From Acinetobacter sp. S54 (GTDB lineage: Bacteria > Pseudomonadota > Gammaproteobacteria > Pseudomonadales > Moraxellaceae), in NCBI RefSeq assembly GCF_016624945.1, contig NZ_JACVUI010000002.1, forward strand, positions 310,001 through 374,000: 64,000 bases of DNA, written 5' to 3'. The translations under genes were made by a program, and so were the position numbers. The notes under the pieces were generated by a model. It was given only the letters and a program-made list of their open reading frames with translations, ran no database searches and had not been told where the DNA came from. Position 1 is the first letter of the stretch. The number at the start of each line of letters is the position of its first letter. Shown here one piece after another: positions 18,765-28,464 of this stretch.

Positions 18765-19766
18765 ATGTTGAAACTGGTATTGCAAAAACCATTGAAACAG
18801 CTTTGTTTTTTTAGCGGTCTGATTGCCGCAGTCACTTGTATTCAAGCCAATGAATTTATTAATGATCCAAATTATGTATCATTTAAACAAAAAACCATGT
18901 CCAAATATGGTTTAAGTGCAGAACAAATTGATAGCGCTATGAATGGCGCGCGAAACTTACCTAATATTTTAACGATTATGACTCGCCCTGGCGAAAGTAA
19001 ACCGTGGTATGACTATAAAGCAATGTTTCTTAGTGAAGGAACCATTCAACGCGGAGTACGCTTTAAAAATCAGTATGCGGATGTACTCAATCGGGCTGAA
19101 CAACAATTTGGCGTACCTCAATCCATCATTTTGGGGATTTTGGGTGTTGAAACAGGCTATGGTGCCAATAAAGGCTCTTTTATCACCCGGGATGCACTGG
19201 CCACACTTGCTTTTGGCTATCCTCGTCGCGCAGATTATTTTAGTGATGAACTCAGTTCTCTTCTTGCATGGACATATAAAGAAGGTTACCCGACCAGCAG
19301 TATTGTGGGTTCCTATGCAGGTGCAATTGGTTATCCCCAATTTATGCCGAGTAACATTACCAAATACGGTGTAGATTATGATGGCAGTGGACATATTGAT
19401 TTAAGAAACTCTGCCGAAGATGCGATTGCCTCCATTGCAAATTATTTGGCTCAAAATGGATGGCAACGCAACCGCCCTATCGGATTTGCTGCTCGCTACA
19501 CAGGTTCAAATCCTGACAGCGTGATTGCCAAAGATCTCACCCAACCTGTTCCTTACGGAACTTTAAAAGATCAGGGAATTACCCCAGTTAATCCTATTAT
19601 TAAAATCGATAATCTCGATTTGGTTAACGTCATTCAACTACAGGAAAATTATGGGCCGATGTACTATATTACCTACCCAAATTTTCAGGTTATTACAACA
19701 TATAATAGAAGCAGAATGTATGCGACCGCGGTATGGCTTTTAGGTACAGAAGTTACAAGCCGATAA
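18765..19766 (+). CDS. mltB: lytic murein transglycosylase B
   Basis: 333 residues. An N-terminal signal segment (CFFSGLIAAVTCIQA) is followed by the MltB/SLT-type fold, with the catalytic glutamate in ILGVETGYG (residue 129). Family blocks AIGYPQFMPSN and YDGSGHIDLRNSAEDAIASI are also present. It cleaves the MurNAc-GlcNAc bond of peptidoglycan in the periplasm. A cysteine is present in the signal region, but not in a clear lipobox, so lipid anchoring is uncertain. Confidence 0.92.
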   Translation: MLKLVLQKPLKQLCFFSGLIAAVTCIQANEFINDPNYVSFKQKTMSKYGLSAEQIDSAMNGARNLPNILTIMTRPGESKPWYDYKAMFLSEGTIQRGVRFKNQYADVLNRAEQQFGVPQSIILGILGVETGYGANKGSFITRDALATLAFGYPRRADYFSDELSSLLAWTYKEGYPTSSIVGSYAGAIGYPQFMPSNITKYGVDYDGSGHIDLRNSAEDAIASIANYLAQNGWQRNRPIGFAARYTGSNPDSVIAKDLTQPVPYGTLKDQGITPVNPIIKIDNLDLVNVIQLQENYGPMYYITYPNFQVITTYNRSRMYATAVWLLGTEVTSR

Positions 19767-20059
19767 CACTAATTTTTCAATAAAACACAAAAGTCAATAA
19801 AAAATTATGAGGAATTGCTCACAAAAACATCTTTTTAAATAAAATGTTACAATATTGATTATTTATTAACCTGTTTTTGTGAGTTTTTGTCCTTTTTGTA
19901 ACTTTTTTCTCGCAAAGACTAGACACCATGATTGGCCCCTGAATATTATCCTCCTCCATAAAGCAATTGCAAAAGTGAATAATTTAGACACTTTTCGCTT
20001 TAATTTTTAGGAATCCGCCTGAATTAAAAAGCGTTTTCGTGTCTGTAGGAGTTTAAGTA

Positions 20060-20671
20060 ATGCAGTTTTCGCTAAAATATGTCTTAGCGCTCACAGTCGG
20101 ACTGGCGGTTACCCAATCGCAAGCTGAAATGATGCCAGCAAGCTCACTTTCAAATGACACTGAAAGTTCTAGCCTTGCAGCACGTGTGCTAAACAAGCAG
20201 TCTCAAAGTTTTAATTCACATTTTTCAAATTTGAATAGTCTTTCAATCACCGAAAGTTCTGGTGACAAAATTCGTCGTCAAACCATTGCTGCAAAAATTG
20301 AAGTTCCTGAAGATGAGCCTTCAGTGATTGAAAAATTAAATACTGTTGCATCAAACACTGTGCGTAAATTTACACAAACAGGTATTGCATCTTGGTATGG
20401 TCGCCAATTCCATGGTCGTAAAACAGCCAGTGGCGATACATTCGATATGAATGAATTAACTGCTGCGCATCGTAGCTTGCCGTTAAACTGTTACATTCGT
20501 GTGACCAACAAAGACAACGGTAAAAGTGTCGTAGTTAAAGTCAACGATCGCGGTCCTTTCCATGGCAATCGTGTTTTAGACCTATCTTATGGTGCAGCAA
20601 AACGTATTGGCCTTACCAATGCTGGTACAGCAAAAGTCAGTATTGAACGTGTTGATGGACCAAATTCTTAA
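20060..20671 (+). CDS. rlpA: RlpA-type septal/peptidoglycan protein (double-psi beta-barrel)
   Basis: 203 residues with a signal peptide (about 22 residues, ending SQA) and a C-terminal double-psi beta-barrel from about residue 113, marked by ASWYGRQFHGRKTASGD and VKVNDRGPF. No lipobox cysteine and no SPOR domain are seen, so unlike the classical lipoprotein this looks like a shorter, soluble periplasmic form. RlpA cleaves denuded glycan in Pseudomonas. The catalytic acid region (NDRGPF) is intact. It lies downstream of rodA and mltB. Confidence 0.88.
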   Translation: MQFSLKYVLALTVGLAVTQSQAEMMPASSLSNDTESSSLAARVLNKQSQSFNSHFSNLNSLSITESSGDKIRRQTIAAKIEVPEDEPSVIEKLNTVASNTVRKFTQTGIASWYGRQFHGRKTASGDTFDMNELTAAHRSLPLNCYIRVTNKDNGKSVVVKVNDRGPFHGNRVLDLSYGAAKRIGLTNAGTAKVSIERVDGPNS

Positions 20672-20702
20672 GCTTTAAACACTCCTGTTCACTGCTTTAT
20701 AG

Positions 20703-20730
20703 AGCCACATTTTGTGGCTTTTTTATTTTT
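20703..20730 (+). terminator. terminator after rlpA
   Basis: AGCCACA/TGTGGCT stem with a short loop and a T-rich tail, 32 bp after the rlpA stop. Confidence 0.85.
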
Positions 20731-21112
20731 TTACAATGTATTTTAATGGCTATAGAGCTTTATTTTCGCTCTTCAAAAATGACTTAAATTAGGTGGTTTT
20801 TAGATATAAAAATTTTCCTATAGAACTATTTCTTCTATTTCACCCTCATTTGCGTTTAGAGCCATTTAACTCTAAAAAAGCTACCCTAGTATTATTTTTA
20901 CCAAAAAGCATGCTTACACGCGTTTTAAAGCAGGAAAAACGCTTTGTATTGTCGGTGATTTTACAGCGATTAGACTTTTACCCCAAAAAAGTAATATTTT
21001 TAAGATTCAAAACAAGAAAAATGACTGGTTCATTCAATATGGATTTTGACGCATTTAAAATTCTGGTCTATAGTCAAAATCAGAACCGTTTTTAACATGC
21101 ATGGAGTGCATC
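20731..21112. other. intergenic stretch with no supported gene
   Basis: About 380 bp. It contains a 100-codon open frame (20793-21095) that I do not accept: it has a weak start, a very phenylalanine/leucine/lysine-rich composition expected from AT-rich DNA, and no family resemblance. The last 40 bp presumably hold the promoter of the Mpo1-like gene. Confidence 0.5.
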
Positions 21113-21565
21113 ATGAAAACAATTAACGAATGGTTTGATGAATATAGTGATAGTCATCAAAATAAAACAAATAAAGCCATTCACTGGGTCTGTGTCCCTG
21201 CCATACTTTTTTCTATTATTGGGATCATTGCCAATTTCAGTGCTCTGCTAACCGCACTTTTACTTGTTCTGACCCTTGTTTTTTATGCCCGACTTGATCT
21301 GGTTCTTGCTGTTGCTATGACTGCACTTATTGCGATTATGGCATGGTTAATTTACCTACTTCCAGTAAATGTTGGATTTTATATCGGCATCTTCGTTATT
21401 GCATGGATTGGACAATTTTATGGTCATAAGGTTGAAGGTAAAAAACCGTCATTCTTTAAAGACCTACAATTTTTATTAATTGGACCTGTTTGGTGTATGG
21501 ATGCATATCTGGCGAAAGTATTCCCTAATTGGAAAAGCCGTCAGATGCACGTCTCTCGCTCTTAA
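21113..21565 (+). CDS. Mpo1-like (DUF962) membrane protein
   Basis: 150 residues from ATG 21113, chosen because GGAG lies seven bases before it; an upstream ATG at 21101 overlaps that site. Family hallmarks are NKAIHWVCVPAI with a conserved histidine, four membrane segments, and IGQFYGHKVEGKKPSFFKD with a second conserved histidine. The yeast homologue Mpo1 is an iron-dependent dioxygenase in alpha-oxidation of 2-hydroxy fatty acids; the function of bacterial homologues is not settled. Confidence 0.86.
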   Translation: MKTINEWFDEYSDSHQNKTNKAIHWVCVPAILFSIIGIIANFSALLTALLLVLTLVFYARLDLVLAVAMTALIAIMAWLIYLLPVNVGFYIGIFVIAWIGQFYGHKVEGKKPSFFKDLQFLLIGPVWCMDAYLAKVFPNWKSRQMHVSRS

Positions 21566-21602
21566 ATTTAGATTTAAGCTTTAGGCTGATTGAGCCTAGA
21601 GC

Positions 21603-21923
21603 TTAGAATGTGCTTAATACAAAATTTAGACCGTAAAAAAACAGCAAGCTAATTATCACGTTATAAATAATTTTGATACGCCAATAAGCCAATACCACAC
21701 ACAAAATTGCCGCATATAGATAAGCATTGGTAGGTAAAGCTCTGATTTGATTTTCCTCAAAAAATACAATAGGCAGACAAATCGCAGTTAACAAACAAGG
21801 TGCAGAATATTTCAACATCCGTTCAATAAAAGTAGGTAATCGAATATTGATGTGAGGCGACAAGAAAACATAACGGTTAAAAAATACAATGGTAGCCAAA
21901 GCGCCGATCATCCACCATGTCAT
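21603..21923 (-). CDS. azlD: AzlD-type branched-chain amino acid exporter subunit
   Basis: 106-residue protein with four hydrophobic segments, including the AzlD-type central segment SAPCLLTAICLPIVFF. It overlaps azlC by four bases. AzlC and AzlD (YgaZ/YgaH in E. coli) form a two-part inner-membrane exporter of valine and related amino acids. Confidence 0.88.
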   Translation of the reverse strand: MTWWMIGALATIVFFNRYVFLSPHINIRLPTFIERMLKYSAPCLLTAICLPIVFFEENQIRALPTNAYLYAAILCVVLAYWRIKIIYNVIISLLFFYGLNFVLSTF

Positions 21924-22663
21924 GCGTCATCTCCCCTAGCAAAACGTTCCAGATATACGGCTGTCACCATTCCCAATAGACCAGAAATGAGAATCGAACC
22001 TTCAACCTGATAAAAACGTAATATGAAACCACTTATACAGGTAACCAACACAGCCAGAACAACTCTAAAATTTTTAATCAAAGGAACAACCATCGCAATA
22101 AAAATTGCCACAATTGAGAAATCCAGATGATAGTCCATTAGATTTGGAACCATATGTGCCAGTAAAATTCCAACAACACTAAAAACCACCCAAAACAGAT
22201 AAAAACATAATCCAGCCCCTAACATATAATCTGGATGACGTTTTTCCGGCGCTAAACTAACTGCAAATAACTCATCTGTTAGCAAAAAACCGAGTGGCAA
22301 ACGTTGTGTTGCAGGTAGCACCGAAATATTAGTTCTAAACGTTAATGCATAAATAAAATGCTGCGAAGTAAGAAAGAAAATCGTGATTAAAATCGTAAGT
22401 GTAGACGCCCCCTCCATCACTAGACTCAAACTTACCAATTGAGCCGCGCCTGCAAATACGATCGATGACATGGCAAATGCTTTAGCAAAAGATAATCCTG
22501 CATTAACTGCCATAGAACCTGCAAGAATTCCCCAAGGAATCACGGCAATCGACAAAGGCATAATGGCCATTGCACCCTGAAAAAAAGGGCGACTCTTAAA
22601 TGATGAAGAATCAGAAAGAGGCATGGTACTCATCCATATTGATGTTCCAATGTGAATAAACAT
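21920..22663 (-). CDS. azlC: AzlC-type branched-chain amino acid exporter subunit
   Basis: 247 residues with AzlC hallmarks: IPWGILAGSMAVNAGLSF, the FAGAAQLVSLSL segment, and LPLGFLLTDELFAV in the middle. It pairs with AzlD downstream. It starts 68 bp after the stop of an AraC-type gene on the same strand, which suggests that the regulator controls, or is co-transcribed with, the exporter. ATG 22663 has GGTGA seven bases upstream; ATG 22633 is an alternative. Confidence 0.9.
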   Translation of the reverse strand: MFIHIGTSIWMSTMPLSDSSSFKSRPFFQGAMAIMPLSIAVIPWGILAGSMAVNAGLSFAKAFAMSSIVFAGAAQLVSLSLVMEGASTLTILITIFFLTSQHFIYALTFRTNISVLPATQRLPLGFLLTDELFAVSLAPEKRHPDYMLGAGLCFYLFWVVFSVVGILLAHMVPNLMDYHLDFSIVAIFIAMVVPLIKNFRVVLAVLVTCISGFILRFYQVEGSILISGLLGMVTAVYLERFARGDDA

Positions 22664-22731
22664 AAATTATTCACCATTTTTAAATTTTTGCCTTGCATAA
22701 AATTGCTGTATTCAATACAACTTGATTAATT

Positions 22732-23568
22732 TTAGTGCTTTAGATTTGAAATATATTGAGCTGGGGTTACACCCATAGCTTTTTTAAAATGCCGATTAAA
22801 ATGACTTTGATCAGAGAAACCACAGATTGAAGCAACAGTCGCAATCGAGTGCTCAGTTTTTAGCATCTGTCTGGCCTTGTGCAAGCGAACTTGTACTAGC
22901 CAACCATGTGGCGGAAGCCCCACATAGCGCTTAAATTGACGTAAAAAATGCCAAGAGCTTAATTCAGCCAAATTTGCAAGTTCAGTCAGACTATAATTTT
23001 TTTCAGGAGAACTGGCCAATAATTCCTTGATCATTAAAATTTTCTTATGTGCTTCTGGTAAATTAACCAAATTACGCTGATATTGACCATAACGTGACAT
23101 AAGATACGTCAAAGTCGATAAATACATACTTTCTTTTAGTAAAAAATTATCTTTTTGTTCAAGTAAATCAAAAAGTAAACAGAGTTGCTGTGCTAGTCCA
23201 TCATCACGCACAACGGCTTGAGGAAACCATGGCGCTCCCTGTTGATGAACAAAAACATCCCGACCTATCTCAGCCAGCATTTCAGGGGTTGGATAAATTG
23301 CTCGATAACGCCAACCTGATTCAACAGCAGATGAGCCTGTATGAATCTCATCTGCATTGACTAAAATAATATCGCCTTTAGGTGCAATATGAAGTTCACC
23401 CGTCCTAAAGAAAGACTGCGCACCATCTTCAATCACACCAATACAATAGCCTTCATGCACATGTTTAGAAAATTGTGTCTGATGATAGTGTGCTTTTAAT
23501 AGTTCTAAGCCGCCTAATTCACGTAAATGTAAATAGTTAGCCTGCTCTTGCTGCATATCCTGCCTCAT
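22732..23568 (-). CDS. AraC-family transcriptional regulator
   Basis: 278 residues. The N-terminal cupin sensor domain contains HYHQTQFSKHVHEGYCIG-type histidines and the segment GDIILVNADEIHTG. The C-terminal AraC DNA-binding domain contains the first helix pair (LAELSSWHFLRQFKRYVG) and the second motif IATVASICGFSDQSHFNRHF. It lies directly upstream of azlC-azlD, so an amino-acid-responsive role in export is plausible but inferred. Confidence 0.87.
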   Translation of the reverse strand: MRQDMQQEQANYLHLRELGGLELLKAHYHQTQFSKHVHEGYCIGVIEDGAQSFFRTGELHIAPKGDIILVNADEIHTGSSAVESGWRYRAIYPTPEMLAEIGRDVFVHQQGAPWFPQAVVRDDGLAQQLCLLFDLLEQKDNFLLKESMYLSTLTYLMSRYGQYQRNLVNLPEAHKKILMIKELLASSPEKNYSLTELANLAELSSWHFLRQFKRYVGLPPHGWLVQVRLHKARQMLKTEHSIATVASICGFSDQSHFNRHFKKAMGVTPAQYISNLKH

Positions 23569-23685
23569 CCATATCTACATGAAACCTTAACATGTAGAAA
23601 ATGAGTGTCTAGAATAAAATTGCTGTGAATAATAAATAAAGACTAACCCCTAAGATTTTTTATGGCCAAATAAACCATAAATGAA

Positions 23686-24192
23686 TTATTGATAAATTTG
23701 ACCGTTATGCTTTAACCAACCATCTTCATGATTTCCTTTGGGGTCACGATGTGTCCAATGAATTACCCCACCTTTGGGGTTATATTCATATTCACCATTA
23801 AATTCGACTACATCTCCTTTTTCTAAATGCTCAATCCGAGAAGCGAGATCAATATTATAAGCCACTAAAACAGTTAAACCATTGCCTAAACTCAGAATAA
23901 ATTTTTGATGCCGTGAACCATCTTTATCATCCGGCAGAACTGCTTTAACTTTACCACTTGCCACCACTTGTACATTACTACGATGCTGGGCAAATGCAGT
24001 TGAAATGGCTTGTAAACCTTTTTGTGCTTGAGTGAGATCAGTTTGACTTTGGCCTAATACAATCTGATTTTGCATTTCATGACTGACGTTATCAGTCTTT
24101 AAGGATGAATGGGGAGTTTTAACTGAATAAGTATAGTAACCTGCCACAAATGCAATTAAAGCAATTAATAAATAACTCAGTTTTTTATTCAT
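23686..24192 (-). CDS. DUF3465 family protein with N-terminal membrane anchor
   Basis: 168 residues. One N-terminal membrane segment (LIALIAFVAGYYTYS) precedes a periplasmic domain containing the family pattern RHQKFIL, NGLTVLVAYNIDLA, GDVVEFNGEYEYN and GGVIHWTHRDP. The domain looks like a small beta-barrel, possibly nucleotide- or oligosaccharide-binding. Function is unknown. The gene stands alone, downstream of the tsf terminator on the same strand. Confidence 0.8.
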   Translation of the reverse strand: MNKKLSYLLIALIAFVAGYYTYSVKTPHSSLKTDNVSHEMQNQIVLGQSQTDLTQAQKGLQAISTAFAQHRSNVQVVASGKVKAVLPDDKDGSRHQKFILSLGNGLTVLVAYNIDLASRIEHLEKGDVVEFNGEYEYNPKGGVIHWTHRDPKGNHEDGWLKHNGQIYQ

Positions 24193-24222
24193 TTTTCATT
24201 TTTCCATATTTAAAAATGGCCA

Positions 24223-24250
24223 TAAAAAAAGCCCCAAACGGGGCCTTTTT
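24223..24250 (-). terminator. terminator of the rpsB-tsf operon
   Basis: On the minus strand GGCCCC-GTTT-GGGGCT followed by seven T, 14 bp after the tsf stop. Confidence 0.9.
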
Positions 24251-24263
24251 TGGCAAAATAAAA

Positions 24264-25139
24264 TTATTTTGCAGCGGCTTGAGCAGCAGCAACTTCTTCA
24301 GCGAAGCTCATTTCTGCTTTTTTCTCAATACCTTCACCCACTTCAAAACGTACAAATTCAACAACATTAGTACCAGTTGCTTTCAATACATCAGCAACTT
24401 TTTTGTCATTGTCAATTACGTACATTTGACGGTCAAGTGCAACTTCATTCAAGAATTTTTCAACTGAACCAGATACCATTTTTTCAACGATATTTGCAGG
24501 CTTACCAGATTCGATTGCTTTTGCTTCAGCAATTTCTTTCTCTTTCGCGATAAGATCAGCATTAACTGCTTCAGCATTAACTGCAACTGGGTTGAATGCA
24601 GCAACGTGCATTGCAATACCTTTACCAGTTTCAGCATCACCAGCATAAGATACAACAACACCGATACGAAGACCATGTTTGTAAACAGCCAATGCTTCAC
24701 CAGTAACGATTTTAGCACGGCGAACTTGAATGTTTTCACCAATTTTTTGAACAAGCGCGATACGAGCTTCTTCAACAGTTTGGCCATCAGCTAGTTTTAA
24801 TTCTGCAATTTTAGCTGGATCAGTTTCACCTGAAGCCAAAACTGCTTGAGCAACTGCATTAGAGAAGTTTGCAAAGTTTTCGTCTTTTGCAACGAAGTCA
24901 GTTTGACAGTTTACTTCAAGCAATACTGCTTTGTTACCGTCTTGAACGATTGTGATCGCACCGTCAGCTGCAATGTTGCCTGCTTTTTTAGCAGCTTTTG
25001 CTTGACCAGATTTACGAAGGTTGTCGATCGCAAGCTCAATGTCACCGTTCGCTTCTGTTAATGCTTTTTTGCATTCCATCATCGCCAGACCAGTACGGTC
25101 ACGTAATTCTTTTACCATGCTTGCAGTAATTGCAGTCAT
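24264..25139 (-). CDS. tsf: elongation factor Ts
   Basis: 291-residue EF-Ts, the guanine-nucleotide exchange factor of EF-Tu. The N-terminal UBA-like domain contains [19 protein letters not shown], followed by the core [10 protein letters not shown] block and a full C-terminal domain. Length is normal for gammaproteobacteria. It follows rpsB on the same strand after a 137-bp gap with a strong hairpin. Confidence 0.97.
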   Translation of the reverse strand: MTAITASMVKELRDRTGLAMMECKKALTEANGDIELAIDNLRKSGQAKAAKKAGNIAADGAITIVQDGNKAVLLEVNCQTDFVAKDENFANFSNAVAQAVLASGETDPAKIAELKLADGQTVEEARIALVQKIGENIQVRRAKIVTGEALAVYKHGLRIGVVVSYAGDAETGKGIAMHVAAFNPVAVNAEAVNADLIAKEKEIAEAKAIESGKPANIVEKMVSGSVEKFLNEVALDRQMYVIDNDKKVADVLKATGTNVVEFVRFEVGEGIEKKAEMSFAEEVAAAQAAAK

Positions 25140-25180
25140 GTTGTTCTCCTAAATCGGTAGAAAATAAATCTGTTCAACAA

Positions 25181-25210
25181 AAACGGCCCAAAGTAAAACC
25201 CGGGCCGTTT
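25181..25210 (-). terminator. hairpin between rpsB and tsf (attenuator-like)
   Basis: AAACGGCCC/GGGCCGTTT stem, read on the minus strand and followed by TTTG. It lies 41-70 bp upstream of the tsf start. It may partly terminate or process the rpsB-tsf transcript and so set the S2 to EF-Ts ratio. Confidence 0.65.
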
Positions 25211-25276
25211 GCTTTTCGACGCTTTAATTTGCCACCATTACATGTCGCAAAAATGACAAGCCTGCGTCAAAACGCA

Positions 25277-26026
25277 TTAAGCCTCAGGAGCTTCTTTCGC
25301 TTCTTCGCCTTTTGCTTGTGCATTCGCTTGAGTTTGAGCGTATTCTTTACCAGCAAGAATTGCATTTGCCATAGCAGAAGCATACAAAGTTACCGCACGG
25401 ATCGCATCGTCGTTACCAGGAATAATGTAATCAACATTATCTGGATTTGAGTTTGTATCAACGATACCGATAACTGGAATACCTAAGTTTTTAGCTTCTT
25501 TAATTGCAATTGCTTCGTGGTCAACGTCAATGACAAATAATGCGTCAGGTAAACCACCCATGTTCTTAACGCCGCCTAAAGAACGCTCAAGTTTATCCAT
25601 CTCACGAGTACGTTCTAACGCTTCACGCTTAGTCAGCTTAGCGAAAGTACCATCTTGAGATTGAGTTTGAAGATCTTTTAAACGGTTGATAGATTGGCGA
25701 AGTGTTTTCCAGTTCGTCAACATACCACCTAACCAACGGTGATCTACATAAGGTTGACCAGCGCGTTGAGCTTGTTCACGGATGATGTTTGAAGCAGCAC
25801 GTTTTGTACCAACGAACAAAACTTTGTTCTTTTTGCTTGCTAACTGGTTAGCAAAGTTCAAAGCATCATTTAACGCAGGAACAGTATGCTCAAGGTTAAT
25901 GATGTGAATTTTGTTGCGCGCGCCAAAAATGTATTGACGCATTTTTGGGTTCCAGAAACGAGTTTGGTGACCAAAGTGCGCACCTGCTTGAAGAAGGTCG
26001 CGCATGCTTACGTTGTAATCTGCCAT
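25277..26026 (-). CDS. rpsB: 30S ribosomal protein S2
   Basis: 249 residues starting [20 protein letters not shown], with the family blocks [26 protein letters not shown] and [12 protein letters not shown], and a charged C-terminal tail. Length is normal. It heads the rpsB-tsf operon and faces away from map across a 207-bp spacer that carries a likely leader structure. Confidence 0.97.
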   Translation of the reverse strand: MADYNVSMRDLLQAGAHFGHQTRFWNPKMRQYIFGARNKIHIINLEHTVPALNDALNFANQLASKKNKVLFVGTKRAASNIIREQAQRAGQPYVDHRWLGGMLTNWKTLRQSINRLKDLQTQSQDGTFAKLTKREALERTREMDKLERSLGGVKNMGGLPDALFVIDVDHEAIAIKEAKNLGIPVIGIVDTNSNPDNVDYIIPGNDDAIRAVTLYASAMANAILAGKEYAQTQANAQAKGEEAKEAPEA

Positions 26027-26056
26027 TTTTATTTACCTTAAATTGGGTTAGGCCTC

Positions 26057-26115
26057 CATATGTCCAGCATTCTCCACCTTTTTAAAAGGCACCCAGAGTA
26101 ACGTGACGACATATG
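26057..26115 (-). promoter_or_regulatory. candidate S2 autoregulatory leader of rpsB
   Basis: Within the rpsB 5' untranslated region the arms CATATGTC and GACATATG (26057-26064 and 26108-26115) can pair over 8 bp and enclose about 43 nt. They end 30 bp before the rpsB start. Ribosomal protein S2 represses its own operon through an upstream leader in gammaproteobacteria; identification here rests on position and pairing only. Confidence 0.45.
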
Positions 26116-26233
26116 TGCGGATTTTCCATTACATCAAATTTGTTCGTAAAGGATATTCACGAAAAGCATTTGATAAAATGGGCGGCTATTTATACCATAT
26201 ACACCTACAAATTACCAAAAGTTTTTAGAGATC

Positions 26234-27061
26234 ATGAATAGTACTTATACAGCCCCACGCCGATTAATTAAAACTCCTGATGAAATTGAAAAAATGCGCA
26301 TCGCAGGTAAGCTGGCAGCTGAAGTGTTGGACATGATTAAGCCGCATATTGTGCCGGGTGTCACCACGCTTGAGCTAGATACGATTTGTCATGATTATAT
26401 CGTCAATGTGCAAAACGCAATTCCTGCATGTTTAGGGTACGGTGCGGCACCAGGACGTCCTGCGTTTCAGCATGTGATTTGCACCTCTGTCAACCACGTG
26501 GTTTGTCATGGTATTCCCTCAGAAAACAAAGTGTTAAAAAATGGTGATATTTTAAATATTGATGTGACCGTGATTAAAGATGGTTATCATGGCGATACCA
26601 ATATGATGTATATCGTCGGTGGTGAAACATCTATTTTAGCGAATCGCTTGTGTAAAGTTGCACAAGAAGCAATGTACCGTGGTATGGAAACTGTTCGTGC
26701 AGGTTCTTATATCGGTGATATTGGTTATGCCATCCAAAAATATGTGGAATCGGAACGTTTTAGTGTCGTTCGTGAATATTGTGGACATGGGATCGGAACT
26801 GTTTTTCATGATGAACCACAAGTATTGCACTACGGTCAAAAGGATACTGGTATGCAACTTGAAGCAGGCATGACCTTTACAATTGAACCTATGGTTAATG
26901 CTGGAGTCTGGCAGACGAAACTTTTAGGCGATAAATGGACGGTTGTCACCAAAGACCATAAACTTTCTGCACAATATGAACACACTATTTTGGTGACTGA
27001 AACGGGTCTTGAAGTTTTAACGGCTCGCCCAGAAGAAGACTTATCACGTTTTCAAAAATAG
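26234..27061 (+). CDS. map: type I methionine aminopeptidase
   Basis: 275 residues, removes the N-terminal methionine from nascent proteins. Metal ligands are visible in order: the aspartates in NIDVTV and YHGDTNMM, the histidine in GHGIGTVFHDEP, the glutamate in TIEPMVN, and the final glutamate in QYEHTIL. Substrate-pocket cysteine and histidine are in VCHGIPS. Divergent from rpsB, the usual arrangement. Confidence 0.96.
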   Translation: MNSTYTAPRRLIKTPDEIEKMRIAGKLAAEVLDMIKPHIVPGVTTLELDTICHDYIVNVQNAIPACLGYGAAPGRPAFQHVICTSVNHVVCHGIPSENKVLKNGDILNIDVTVIKDGYHGDTNMMYIVGGETSILANRLCKVAQEAMYRGMETVRAGSYIGDIGYAIQKYVESERFSVVREYCGHGIGTVFHDEPQVLHYGQKDTGMQLEAGMTFTIEPMVNAGVWQTKLLGDKWTVVTKDHKLSAQYEHTILVTETGLEVLTARPEEDLSRFQK

Positions 27062-27085
27062 TTAAATTCTTCTCTTATCTTCATA

Positions 27086-27111
27086 AAGGCTACATTTTTG
27101 TGGCCTTTTTT
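27086..27111 (+). terminator. terminator of map
   Basis: AGGCTAC/GTGGCCT stem followed by six T, starting 25 bp after the stop. Confidence 0.85.
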
Positions 27112-27275
27112 GTGTATTTTTACAGTACTTATTATTCATATTTTCAAAAAACATACCTAGTATTTCATTTTCATTACATTTATTAATTTTTCTTAAACAC
27201 TGTTAAAAATAAAAAAAAGCTATGGTGAGCGCATAAAAATTATCTACAAACGTAAATTGGACATGGAGTCCCCTG

Positions 27276-28328
27276 ATGAAAAAGTCTTTGCTTGGAATAG
27301 CGACTAGTCTTATTGTACTACCCTCTTTATCTTATGCCGACTCACCCTATTTCAGTTTTAAGGATGGTGATGGATTTAAGCGTTTTTCAGCCTCTATTGG
27401 TTGGTTACATGCCATGCCACAGGGCAAAGCCAATCCAGTTGATATCAATACCAGCATTGCAGAAGGAACAACTGCTAAAGTCGGTGATGTTTCAAAAGAT
27501 GCGGTACTTGATGCAGCAGTAAAAGATTCAAATCCCCTACTTTATGGAGCCCTTCAGCTCCTACCGTTAGAAACTTTACCAGGAGGGTTATCTGGAACAG
27601 CTACCGTAAATGGTTTATCAAACTGGCAAGCAGCTGGCACGGGTCTTGAAGCTGATGATGTTGATACAGTTGGGATGATGTTTAACTATAATTTTACTGA
27701 TAATGTTTCATTGGAAATTAAAGCAGGAATTCCACCTAAAGTTGATATTAAAGGCAAAGGCGATATTTATGCACCTTTATCAGGATCAGCAGATACTCCT
27801 CTAGGATCACTTGATCTCAAAAAAGATATTCACATTACCGATTTAACTCAGGGCGATAAAGCAGCGTCAGTACGAGCATGGTTACCTGCCGCCGAATTAC
27901 ATTATCAATTTGGTAAAACGGGTGTTAATAAATTTCGCCCTTATGTCGGCCTAGGTGTAATGTATGCTTATTTTGACAATGTTAAACTAAATTCAGGGAT
28001 TGAGTCAGACTTGGTCAAAGCTGGCCATATGATTCAAAATATCCATGATGGACAGGCAGGTGCTGCTCTAGATGGAAAAACCTCTTCTGCTGATCCGCGT
28101 GTTAAGGTCAAAGCAACCGATACCTTTGCCCCGATTGCCACAGTAGGCGCGACTTATGACTTCAATGAAAATTGGTTTGCGGTTGGTTCAGTGTCGTATT
28201 CGAAAATGAATAATGAAGCCAAAATCACCGTAACCGATAACAACACGGGCAAAGAGTTGATTAATGCCAAAACCAAAATTGATATTGATCCTGTGATTAC
28301 TTATCTGGGTGTAGGTTATCGTTTTTAA
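27276..28328 (+). CDS. OmpW-family outer-membrane protein, enlarged
   Basis: 350 residues with a 21-residue signal peptide ending SYA. OmpW-type strands are recognisable in the blocks MFNYNFTDNVSLEIKAGIPP, RPYVGLGVMYAYFDN and the terminal YLGVGYRF, which ends in phenylalanine. Typical OmpW is about 200 residues. This one has long extra segments after the first strand and around residue 250, probably extracellular loops. OmpW proteins form narrow hydrophobic channels; the substrate here is unknown. Confidence 0.85.
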   Translation: MKKSLLGIATSLIVLPSLSYADSPYFSFKDGDGFKRFSASIGWLHAMPQGKANPVDINTSIAEGTTAKVGDVSKDAVLDAAVKDSNPLLYGALQLLPLETLPGGLSGTATVNGLSNWQAAGTGLEADDVDTVGMMFNYNFTDNVSLEIKAGIPPKVDIKGKGDIYAPLSGSADTPLGSLDLKKDIHITDLTQGDKAASVRAWLPAAELHYQFGKTGVNKFRPYVGLGVMYAYFDNVKLNSGIESDLVKAGHMIQNIHDGQAGAALDGKTSSADPRVKVKATDTFAPIATVGATYDFNENWFAVGSVSYSKMNNEAKITVTDNNTGKELINAKTKIDIDPVITYLGVGYRF

Positions 28329-28346
28329 TCAGTCTTTTAGTACCTT

Positions 28347-28369
28347 AAGCAGCTTCGGCTGCTTTTTTT
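28347..28369 (+). terminator. terminator of the OmpW-family gene
   Basis: AAGCAGC-TTCG-GCTGCTT followed by five T and C, 18 bp after the stop; a UUCG tetraloop gives extra stability. Confidence 0.92.
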
Positions 28370-28464
28370 CATCACGACACTTTTCAAATAACGTATGTAC
28401 CATATCGATTTTTTTCGATTCATGATCTACAATATCGCCAACCAGTTATTTTTATTCAATAAGT

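Noticed and set aside
18969..19394. 141-codon frame antisense to mltB
   Set aside because: Lies wholly inside a well-supported gene, unusual composition rich in Ile, Thr and Cys; a shadow of mltB codon use.
20793..21095. 100-codon open frame between rlpA and the Mpo1-like gene
   Set aside because: No ribosome-binding site, composition as expected from AT-rich noncoding DNA, no family resemblance.
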